DNA from: JASFRI01 sp050115015
GTDB taxonomy: Bacteria > Acidobacteriota > Polarisedimenticolia > CBDVAL01
Length of the DNA: 15,332 nucleotides
Assembly (NCBI GenBank): GCA_050115015.1
Contig: JASFRI010000054.1
Location: 1-15,332 of the forward strand
Reading direction: 5' to 3'
In this document: positions 7,001 to 13,035 of the stretch, piece by piece
Layout: every line of letters starts with the position of its first letter
Numbering within the stretch: the stretch's first letter is position 1
Made by a program: the position numbers and the translations under genes
The notes under the pieces: generated by a model
What the model saw: only the letters and a program-made list of their open reading frames with translations
Databases searched by the model: none
What the model was told of the DNA's origin: nothing

Positions 7001-7957
7001 TCAGCGGCTCCGGAGCTTCCGGCGGAGCTGCTCGATCATCTCCCGGGTCATGGCGGCCAGATCGTATCCGGGACGCCAGCCCCACTCCTCCCGGGCGGCG
7101 CCGTCGTCGATCGAGCGTGGCCACGAATCGGCGATGGCCTGCCGGACCGGATCGACCTCGTAGTCGACGGTGAATCCCGGCAGGTGTTTGCGGATCTCCG
7201 CCCCGAGCTCCTCCGGGGTGATGCTCATGGAGGTGACGTTGAAGGCGTTGCGATGGCGGAGCCGGTCCGCGGGGGCCTCCATGAGGTCCATCGCCGCCTT
7301 GATGGCGTCGGGCATGTAGATCATGTCCAGCCGCGTGTCGGCCCGGAGGAAGCAGGTGTAGCGCTCGTGGCGGACCGCGGCGTAAAAGATGTCCACGGCG
7401 TAATCGGTGGTCCCGCCACCCGGCGGCGCGCCGTGGGAGATGATGCCGGGGAAGCGGACGCCGCGGGTGTCCACGCCGAACCGGTGGTGGTAGTAGTCGC
7501 AGAGCAGCTCGCCGGCCACCTTCGTGACGCCGTACATGGTCGTCGGGCGCTGGATCGTGTCCTGGGGTGTCCCGTCCCGCGGCGTGCCCGGCCCGAAGGC
7601 GCCGATGGAGCTCGGCGTGAAGACCGAGCATTCGTTCTGCCGGGCGACCTCCAGGATCCGGTAGGTGCCACCCATGTTGACGTCCCAGGCGATGTGGGGC
7701 TTCTCCTCCGCCACCGCGGAGAGCAGCGCCGCCAGGTGGTAGATCACGACGATGTCGTGGCGGCGGATCACCTCCTGGAGCTGCCGCAGGTTCGTGCAGT
7801 CCACGAACTCGAAGGGCCCGTCCTCGCGGGAGAAGCCCGCCGGCATGCGGATGTCCGACGCCACCACCCGGTCCGCGCGGAAACGCTCCCGCAGCGCCGG
7901 CACCAGCTCCGAGCCGATCTGCCCCAGCGCGCCCGTCACCAGGATCTTCCCGTCCAT
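7001..7957 (-). CDS. tdh: L-threonine 3-dehydrogenase, short-chain (epimerase-like) type
   Basis: The 318-residue protein has an NAD-binding Rossmann start, TGALGQIG (residues 8-15). The SDR catalytic set is visible: Ser116/Ser117 in PSSIGAFGP and Tyr142-Lys146 in MYGVTK. The stretches TPQDTIQRPTTMYG, FGVDTRGVRFPG and PGGGTTDYAV are characteristic of the UDP-galactose-epimerase-like L-threonine 3-dehydrogenases (EC 1.1.1.103). These oxidise L-threonine to 2-amino-3-oxobutyrate with NAD+ in the cytoplasm. The length fits the family (about 310-320 residues). The ATG at 7957 is preceded by GGAGGAAG at good spacing. The usual partner, glycine C-acetyltransferase (kbl), is not in this window. A related sugar-nucleotide epimerase is the alternative but is less likely given the motifs. 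Confidence 0.88.
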   Translation of the reverse strand: MDGKILVTGALGQIGSELVPALRERFRADRVVASDIRMPAGFSREDGPFEFVDCTNLRQLQEVIRRHDIVVIYHLAALLSAVAEEKPHIAWDVNMGGTYRILEVARQNECSVFTPSSIGAFGPGTPRDGTPQDTIQRPTTMYGVTKVAGELLCDYYHHRFGVDTRGVRFPGIISHGAPPGGGTTDYAVDIFYAAVRHERYTCFLRADTRLDMIYMPDAIKAAMDLMEAPADRLRHRNAFNVTSMSITPEELGAEIRKHLPGFTVDYEVDPVRQAIADSWPRSIDDGAAREEWGWRPGYDLAAMTREMIEQLRRKLRSR

Positions 7958-8019
7958 CACCCGTCTTCCTCCGGCGAATCCGCGGACCGTCCGCGGGTTG
8001 CAGCTCTCCCCGGGCGCCG

Positions 8020-8025
8020 AGGATA
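8020..8025 (-). promoter_or_regulatory. Possible -10 element for the threonine dehydrogenase gene
   Basis: On the minus strand TATCCT is preceded by GTGC, giving a TGn-like extended -10. No convincing -35 is seen. It lies about 63 bases before the ATG in the 200-base divergent gap. Confidence 0.22.
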
Positions 8026-8109
8026 GCACGTGCCGCCCGGCGCGAGGAGGGGCCGGACCGCCGGCGGCCGGGGGCTTCCACGCCGCCGGGGCAGCTCCCC
8101 CCGGTGCGC

Positions 8110-8115
8110 TACAAT
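8110..8115 (+). promoter_or_regulatory. Possible -10 element for the DUF1287 operon
   Basis: TACAAT matches five of six consensus positions and lies 42 bases before the chosen GTG start. No good -35 is present 16-18 bases upstream. AT-rich hexamers are rare in this GC-rich DNA, which adds some weight. Confidence 0.3.
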
Positions 8116-8146
8116 CCGGAAGATCGCCGGACGCGCGATCCCCTGC

Positions 8147-8151
8147 GGAGG
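8147..8151 (+). promoter_or_regulatory. Shine-Dalgarno site deciding the GTG start at 8158
   Basis: GGAGG lies six bases before the in-frame GTG at 8158. The more upstream GTG at 8104 would place the TACAAT element inside the coding region, and the ATG at 8203 has no Shine-Dalgarno site. Confidence 0.55.
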
Positions 8152-8157
8152 CCGCCC

Positions 8158-8811
8158 GTGAAGGCTCGCAAGCGAAGGCCCGGAGCCCGTCGCGCCACCG
8201 GCATGGCCGGGCTCCGGAGATATGGGGCCCTGCTGCCGGTCCTGATGATGGCGGTCGGCATTGCCCCCGGCCAGGAAAACGCCGGCTCCGCGGCGAAGCT
8301 CGTCCGGTCCGCCGTCGAGCGCACGACCCATGCCGTGCGCTACGACGGAGGCTACCGGAGCATCCCGTACCCCGGCGGCGACGTCCCGGACGACGTCGGG
8401 GTCTGCACGGACCTGATCGTCCGGGCCTACAGGGGGATCGGGATCGACCTCCAGGTGGAGGTCCACGAGGACATGCAGGGCCACTTTGGCGAGTATCCAC
8501 CGAACTGGGGCCTGGAGGGTCCGGACCGGAACATCGACCACCGGCGGGTTCCGAACCTCCAGACCTTCCTGCGGCGCCGCGGGGCGACGCTGCCGGTCAC
8601 CACGGACCCGTCGGACTACCGGCCGGGGGACCTCGTCACCTGGACGCTGCCGGGAAACCTGCCGCACATCGGTCTGGTGACCGACCGGCGGACCACGGAT
8701 GGAGAGCGGCCGCTGATCGTGCACAACATAGGCAACGGGCCGGAGATGGAGGACGCCCTGTTCGCGTACCCCGTCTCGGGCCACTTCCGGTACCTGCCGG
8801 AGGGACGGTGA
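8158..8811 (+). CDS. Exported DUF1287 family protein
   Basis: The 217-residue protein has a strongly basic N-terminus, a hydrophobic segment (about residues 22-36) and a likely cleavage near GQE, so export is expected. The body matches the DUF1287 pattern: YPGGDVP, then GVCTD with Cys83, NIDHRRVPNLQTF, YRPGDLVTW, LPHIGLV with His170, and IVHNIGNGP with His189. The order of an early Cys and a later His in a PGD-rich fold resembles papain-like NlpC/P60 hydrolases, so a cell-wall or amide-bond hydrolase role is plausible but inferred. GTG 8158 was chosen for its Shine-Dalgarno site; ATG 8203 is the alternative. Its stop overlaps the next gene's start (GTGA). Confidence 0.85.
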   Translation: MKARKRRPGARRATGMAGLRRYGALLPVLMMAVGIAPGQENAGSAAKLVRSAVERTTHAVRYDGGYRSIPYPGGDVPDDVGVCTDLIVRAYRGIGIDLQVEVHEDMQGHFGEYPPNWGLEGPDRNIDHRRVPNLQTFLRRRGATLPVTTDPSDYRPGDLVTWTLPGNLPHIGLVTDRRTTDGERPLIVHNIGNGPEMEDALFAYPVSGHFRYLPEGR

Positions 8812-9125
8812 GGGCGGCATCGTGGCACGTCTACGTCATCCGGTGCGGCGACGGCTCGCTCTACACCGGCATCGCGACCGATGTCCGGCGCCGGCTCGCG
8901 GAGCACGTGGCGGGCGGCCGCCGGTCGGCGCGGTTTCTGCGCGGGCGGGGGCCGCTGGAGCTGGTGCTGCAGCGTTCCGTGGGTGGACGTGGAACCGCGC
9001 TGCGCCTGGAACGACGCATCAAGCGCCTATCCCGGGCGCACAAGGAGTCGCTGGTGGACCGTCCGGAGGAGATCGACGCGCTGATCGGATCGCTCGAGGA
9101 CGTGGCGGGAGGGGAGGGCCGATGA
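8808..9125 (+). CDS. Small GIY-YIG domain protein (UPF0213/YhbQ-like)
   Basis: The 105-residue cytoplasmic protein consists of a single GIY-YIG nuclease-like domain. HVYVIRC (the GIY strand), SLYTGIATD (the YIG strand) and VRRRLAEH with the catalytic-type Arg follow in order, and LERRIKRL supplies a candidate metal-binding Glu. The length and the RFLRGRGPLELV stretch match the UPF0213 family, whose cellular substrate is poorly known. The GTG start overlaps the DUF1287 stop as GTGA, with GGAGG four bases upstream, and the TGA stop overlaps the next start as ATGA. A DNA-processing enzyme between two exported proteins is functionally unexpected. Confidence 0.87.
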   Translation: MRAASWHVYVIRCGDGSLYTGIATDVRRRLAEHVAGGRRSARFLRGRGPLELVLQRSVGGRGTALRLERRIKRLSRAHKESLVDRPEEIDALIGSLEDVAGGEGR

Positions 9126-9559
9126 GAGCACGATGTCCGCGCGCGGTGCTTGCGGCGCTGATCCTGGCGACCTGCGTGCCCGTGGCGGCACAGTCCGGGC
9201 CGGAGAAGCCCGAACCGCCCCCGGAGGGCACGACCTGGGAGCAGATCCTGGCCTGGTACGAGGAGGCGAAGGAGAAGGGGGAGAAGGTCCCGTCGGATGT
9301 CTACGCCTGGATCGAGCAGGACCTGCGGCGCGGTGGCGACTGGGAGTACCGGATCGTCCGGCTGGCCGACGAGGGCGACGAGGGGCTGGAGGCGGAGCTC
9401 AATCGCCTGGGCGCGGATCGCTGGGAGCTCACCTGGATGGAACGGGACAAGCGGGAGCTTCGCCTCTTCCTGAAGCGGCCGGCGAGCAGCTACCTCCGGA
9501 ACGTCCCCATCCCCGACCTGCTCCGTTTCCTGCCCGTGGGCTCCGGAGACGGCAACTAG
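9122..9559 (+). CDS. Small exported protein with DUF4177-like C-terminal region
   Basis: The 145-residue protein begins with a signal peptide (basic start, hydrophobic core, VAAQ near residue 24). A Pro/Glu-rich linker and an amphipathic acidic/basic helix (about residues 36-60) follow. The segment from WEYRIVRL through LNRLGADRWELTW resembles the short DUF4177 fold, in which WEY opens a strand and GxWEL closes a helix. No catalytic residues are evident. It starts within the ATGA overlap with the GIY-YIG gene, so it is translationally coupled. The function is unknown. The DUF4177 likeness is by pattern only. Confidence 0.78.
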   Translation: MRARCPRAVLAALILATCVPVAAQSGPEKPEPPPEGTTWEQILAWYEEAKEKGEKVPSDVYAWIEQDLRRGGDWEYRIVRLADEGDEGLEAELNRLGADRWELTWMERDKRELRLFLKRPASSYLRNVPIPDLLRFLPVGSGDGN

Positions 9560-9578
9560 ACCGTGGCGGGCGTTCCGG

Positions 9579-9620
9579 CTGGCGGCCCCTTCGCCTTCCT
9601 CGCGCCTTGGGGGCCAGCAG
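9579..9620 (+). terminator. Imperfect hairpin after the three-gene operon
   Basis: GGCCCC (9584-9589) pairs with GGGGCC (9610-9615). CTG/CAG pair outside a two-base mismatch, around a 20-base loop. No T-run follows, so intrinsic termination would be weak. Confidence 0.25.
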
Positions 9621-9622
9621 GG

Positions 9623-9628
9623 TAAGAT
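9623..9628 (+). promoter_or_regulatory. Possible -10 element for the VOC gene
   Basis: TAAGAT lies 25 bases before the ATG, leaving room for a short leader with AGGAG at 9641-9645. No acceptable -35 was found. Confidence 0.22.
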
Positions 9629-9652
9629 GAGGAATTCGAAAGGAGCCCACTC

Positions 9653-10006
9653 ATGGCCCAGGAAGACCAGGAGGGCCGCGTGGACTACGTCGAGTTCCCG
9701 GCGACGGACCTCGCGGCGGTCAAGAAGTTCTACCAGGAGGTGTTCGGATGGTCCTTCACCGACTACGGTGAGGCCTACACCTCGTTCCAGGACGGGCGGC
9801 TCAGTGGCGGGTTCCGGACCGATGCGGCGCCCGTGAAGGGCGGCGCCCTGATCGTACTCTACACGACGCACCTCGAGGAGACCTGCCGGAAGGTCGCCTC
9901 GGCGGGGGGCGTCATCATGCGGGAGATCTTCGAGTTCCCCGGTGGGCGCCGGTTCCACTTCGCAGACCCCGGCGGGAACGAGCTCGCCGTCTGGTCCGAC
10001 CGCTGA
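9653..10006 (+). CDS. VOC (glyoxalase/bleomycin-resistance fold) family protein
   Basis: The 117-residue cytoplasmic protein is a single VOC domain of two beta-alpha-beta-beta-beta modules. The first reads VEFPATDLAAVKKFYQEVFGW. The second contains CRKVASAGG and ends FHFADPGGNELAVW. Glu in VEF, His in FHF and Glu in NELAV are candidate metal ligands, although the usual first-strand His is replaced by Tyr. AGGAG seven bases before the ATG fixes the start. Known: the fold serves lyases, dioxygenases and antibiotic-binding proteins; the exact reaction cannot be assigned. It stands alone, with gaps of 93 and 55 bases on either side. Confidence 0.85.
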   Translation: MAQEDQEGRVDYVEFPATDLAAVKKFYQEVFGWSFTDYGEAYTSFQDGRLSGGFRTDAAPVKGGALIVLYTTHLEETCRKVASAGGVIMREIFEFPGGRRFHFADPGGNELAVWSDR

Positions 10007-10017
10007 GACGCAGGCTC

Positions 10018-10049
10018 TCGCTCCCTCCGGACGATCCGGAGTCGCTCCC
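10018..10049 (+). repeat. Hairpin (10025-10041) flanked by an 8-bp direct repeat
   Basis: CTCCGGA, a three-base loop and TCCGGAG form a perfect 7-bp stem. TCGCTCCC occurs on both sides, at 10018-10025 and 10042-10049. It lies between the VOC stop and the GGAGG of the TPR gene, without a T-run. It may be a leader structure or a weak terminator. Confidence 0.35.
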
Positions 10050-10061
10050 AGGAGGCAGACC

Positions 10062-11693
10062 ATGAGAACAGAACCCGCCGCGCCGTCGCTCGCCCTCACC
10101 CTTGCCTTCGCCCTCGCCGCGGCGGCCCCCGCGGCAGCGGTGGAGGTGGCGGACCTCGGAACGCTGGAGTTCCCGAACTCCGGCAGCGCCGCGGCCCAGG
10201 AGCCGTTCCTCCGCGCGGTGCTCCTCCTGCACAGCTTCGAGTACGAGGACGCGCGGGAGGCGTTCCGGGAAGCTCAGGAGGTCGACCCGGGCTTCGTCCT
10301 GGCCTACTGGGGCGAGGCGATGACCCGCAACCACCCCCTCTGGAGGCAGCGGGACGTGGAGGCGGCCCGCGAAGCGCTGGCCCGCCTGGCCCCAACCCCC
10401 GAGGAGCGGCTGGCGAAGGCGCCCACGGACCGCGAGAAGGGCTACCTGGGCGCCGTGGAGGTCCTGTTCGCCGACGGTCCCAAGCAGGAGCGCGACCTGG
10501 CCTACTCCGAGGCGATGCGGGAGCTGTCGGAGCGCTATCCCGAGGATCTGGAGGCGAAGAGCTTCTATGCCCTCTCGATCCTGGGCACGGCGAACGGGGA
10601 GCGGGATGAGCGGATCTACATGAGAGCCGCCGCGGTGGCCGAGGAGGTCTTCGCCGTCAACCCACGGCACCCCGGGGCGGTCCATTACCTCATTCACTCC
10701 TACGACGACCCGGTCCACGCGCCGCTGGGCCTGAGGGCCGCCCGCGTCTACGCGGACATCGCCCCGGCAGCCTCCCATGCCCAGCACATGATCTCGCACA
10801 TCTACGTCGCCCTGGGCGCGTGGGACGAGACCGTCAGCGCCAACGAGAAGTCGTTCGCGGTCTCGGAGGAGCGGGCGCGCAGGAAGGGGCTGCCGTCGTA
10901 CGAGCGCAACCACCACGCCCTGCACTGGCTGGAGTACGGCTATCTGCAGCAGGGACGTTACGCGGACGCCCGCCGGACGCTGGCGATCATGGGGGAGGAC
11001 GCCCGGGCGAACCCCACGCCCCGCACCCTCTGGTATTACGCCCAGATGCGGGCGGCCTACCTGGTCGAGACCGGGCGCTGGGACGAGGCGCCGGAACCGC
11101 TGGACACGGTCGGGGTCAGCGCGGACGCGGTCATGGCCGGTGACTACGCCAGCGGCGTCATGGCGCTCGGGACCGGCGACATCGCCGCGGCCGAGTCCAT
11201 CCTGGCCGGTTCGCGCCACCCGGCGGAGGCTTCCGGGGAGGGAGGTCACGCCGACTGCGCCAACGCCTATACCCAGGACGTCCCCCGGCATCACGACGTC
11301 GCTGCCGTGATGGCCGCGGAGCTCGAGGGGCTGATCCGCTGGGCGCAGGGGAGGAAGCCGGAGGCGCTGGACCTGGTGGCGGAGGCCAACCGGATCGAGG
11401 ATTCCCTCAGCTTCGAGTTCGGGCCGCCCGAGATCATCAAGCCGTCCCACGAGCTGATGGGGGAGCTGCTGCTGGAGATGGACCGTGCCCATGAGGCCCG
11501 GGACCATTTCGAGCTGGCCCTGGAGCGCTACCCGCGGCGCACCGACTCCCTGATGGGGCTGGCCCGGGCGGCGGCGGCGCTCGGGGACCGGCAGACCGCG
11601 GATCGCGCCTACGCGGAGCTACGCTCCATCTGGAGCGAGGCCGATGAGAAGGTCCCGGGCCTCGAGGAGGCGCGCAGGGCCTCGAGGGGCTGA
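10062..11693 (+). CDS. Exported His-rich tetratricopeptide repeat protein
   Basis: The 543-residue protein has an Ala/Leu-rich signal peptide (cleavage near AAA|VEV, about residue 26). The mature chain is almost entirely helical with TPR-like pairs, for example AREAFREAQEVDPGF-LAYWGEA (about 64-86) and DHFELALERYP near the C-terminus. A central block is rich in conserved-looking histidines: HPGAVHYLIHSYDDPVH (203-219), SHAQHMISH (238-246) and HHALHW (284-289). This signature is typical of a widespread family of envelope TPR proteins of unknown function. The histidine cluster could bind metal or heme, but that is a guess. GGAGG lies six bases before the ATG. The next gene follows after 20 bases. 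Confidence 0.87.
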   Translation: MRTEPAAPSLALTLAFALAAAAPAAAVEVADLGTLEFPNSGSAAAQEPFLRAVLLLHSFEYEDAREAFREAQEVDPGFVLAYWGEAMTRNHPLWRQRDVEAAREALARLAPTPEERLAKAPTDREKGYLGAVEVLFADGPKQERDLAYSEAMRELSERYPEDLEAKSFYALSILGTANGERDERIYMRAAAVAEEVFAVNPRHPGAVHYLIHSYDDPVHAPLGLRAARVYADIAPAASHAQHMISHIYVALGAWDETVSANEKSFAVSEERARRKGLPSYERNHHALHWLEYGYLQQGRYADARRTLAIMGEDARANPTPRTLWYYAQMRAAYLVETGRWDEAPEPLDTVGVSADAVMAGDYASGVMALGTGDIAAAESILAGSRHPAEASGEGGHADCANAYTQDVPRHHDVAAVMAAELEGLIRWAQGRKPEALDLVAEANRIEDSLSFEFGPPEIIKPSHELMGELLLEMDRAHEARDHFELALERYPRRTDSLMGLARAAAALGDRQTADRAYAELRSIWSEADEKVPGLEEARRASRG

Positions 11694-11713
11694 TCGCGCC
11701 GGGAGGGAAAACG

Positions 11714-12184
11714 ATGAGGGAGAAGGCGATTCGTGGGGTGATCCTCGGGGTGGTGCTGTCTCTCGCTTCCGGCGCGGCCCTCGCGGAGGACCTCGTCGCG
11801 CTGGCCCGGGAGGATCTCCGGGCGGCGAAGCGGGACATCGTCGAGCACTCGATGGACCTGTCGGAGGCGCAGGCCGCGGACTTCTGGCCGATCTACGAGG
11901 AGTACGAGGGAGAGCTGGACGTCCTCACCGAGGACCGTATCGCGGCGGTCCGGCGCTACGCCGAGGAGCATGACAGCCTCACCGACGAGCGGGCGGCGGC
12001 GATCGCCGAGGACTGGTTCCACGGCCAGGAGGAGCGCCTGAAGCTGCGCAGGAAGTACTACCGGAAGGTCGCCGACGCGCTCTCCGCCGGTGTCGCGGCG
12101 CGCTTCATCCAGGTGGAGAACCAGATCGGGCTTCTCCTGGACCTGCAGATCCACGAGCAGCTCCCGCTGATCCGGACGCGTTGA
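11714..12184 (+). CDS. Small exported helical protein, Spy/LTXXQ-like
   Basis: The 156-residue product has a clear signal peptide (LASGAALA|ED, about residue 24). The rest is predicted all-helical and highly charged: LSEAQAADFWPIYEEYEGEL, then RLKLRRKYYRKVADAL, then QIGLLLDLQI. The LSxxQAxxFWPIYxxY pattern resembles periplasmic Spy/CpxP-like LTXXQ helices, which act as chaperones or stress sensors; similarity is by pattern only. GGAGGG precedes the ATG at suitable spacing. Its TGA overlaps the next gene's TTG start (TTGA). Co-location with a barrel gene suggests an envelope role, possibly assisting that barrel. Confidence 0.82.
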   Translation: MREKAIRGVILGVVLSLASGAALAEDLVALAREDLRAAKRDIVEHSMDLSEAQAADFWPIYEEYEGELDVLTEDRIAAVRRYAEEHDSLTDERAAAIAEDWFHGQEERLKLRRKYYRKVADALSAGVAARFIQVENQIGLLLDLQIHEQLPLIRTR

Positions 12185-12879
12185 CGGTGGGGCCGGCCCG
12201 TCGCCCACCGCTGCTGCTCCCGCTCCTCCTGCTGCTCTGGCCCCCGGCGGTTCTTGCTGCCGAGGCCGGGGACGAGCTGGGGAGCTGGTGGATGTACTTC
12301 GGCCAGAACCGGATCGGCAGGCGATCCAGCATCCATACCGAGGCCCAGCTCCGCCTCTGGGAGGTCACGAGCAACTTCAACCAGCTCCTGATCCGGGTCG
12401 GCTACAACTGGGACATCGACGAGAAGAACATGGCGTCGGGCGGCTACGCCTTGATCGAGACCGAGCCCTTCGAGGGGGAGGGCGACGCGACGGAGCACCG
12501 GCTGTGGCAGCAGTACATCCAGCGCGCAGGTCTCGGCCGGCGGGTCTCCTTCGAGCACCGCTTTCGCCTGGAGGAGCGCTGGATCGACGGCCCCGAGAGG
12601 ACGGACTTCCGCCTCCGTGGTCGCTACCGGATCCTGGTCAACGTTGCCCTGGGGGATCCGGCGGCGTCGCCGTACCTGCTCAGCTTCTACGACGAGGTCT
12701 TCCTCGGAATCAGCACCGGTGATCCCTTCGAGCAGAACCGCCTCTACGGTGCGTTCGGCTACAAGGTCTCCAAGCGCTCCCAGATCCAGGTGGGCTACCT
12801 GCTCAACAGCTTCCCCGAGGACACCTACGGCCGTCTCCAGTTCGCCTGGTTCTTCAACCCCGACCTGCGGAAGCGGTGA
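12181..12879 (+). CDS. DUF2490-type outer-membrane beta-barrel protein
   Basis: The 232-residue protein has a Leu/Pro-rich signal peptide (VLAAEAG near residue 27). GSWWMYFGQNRI, IHTEAQLRLWEV and the EHRLWQQYI...FEHRFRLEERW stretch are typical of DUF2490. The alternating strand pattern ends in FAWFFNPDLRKR. DUF2490 proteins are predicted small outer-membrane barrels of unknown function. The TTG start shares TTGA with the preceding stop and lacks a strong Shine-Dalgarno site; GTG at 12187 is an alternative two codons downstream. Translational coupling to the helical protein is likely. Confidence 0.83.
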   Translation: MTVGPARRPPLLLPLLLLLWPPAVLAAEAGDELGSWWMYFGQNRIGRRSSIHTEAQLRLWEVTSNFNQLLIRVGYNWDIDEKNMASGGYALIETEPFEGEGDATEHRLWQQYIQRAGLGRRVSFEHRFRLEERWIDGPERTDFRLRGRYRILVNVALGDPAASPYLLSFYDEVFLGISTGDPFEQNRLYGAFGYKVSKRSQIQVGYLLNSFPEDTYGRLQFAWFFNPDLRKR

Positions 12880-13035
12880 CGCGGGCGGACCGGAGCCACC
12901 GGCCCCGGCCTCCTGGAACCCCCGTCGTCCGGTGGATTCGGAGGGCGGAAAGCTGTATGTTGAACCATCTGCCGGGTTTCCCGTCGAAGAAGAAGGCCGT
13001 CTCGGTGCGCCACACGGCGCGGAGGCGGCGGTCCG

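Noticed and set aside
12898..12936. CCACCGG/CCGGTGG inverted repeat after the DUF2490 gene as a terminator
   Set aside because: The stem is 7 bp with a long loop of about 27 bases and no T-run, so it is likely a chance match in GC-rich sequence.
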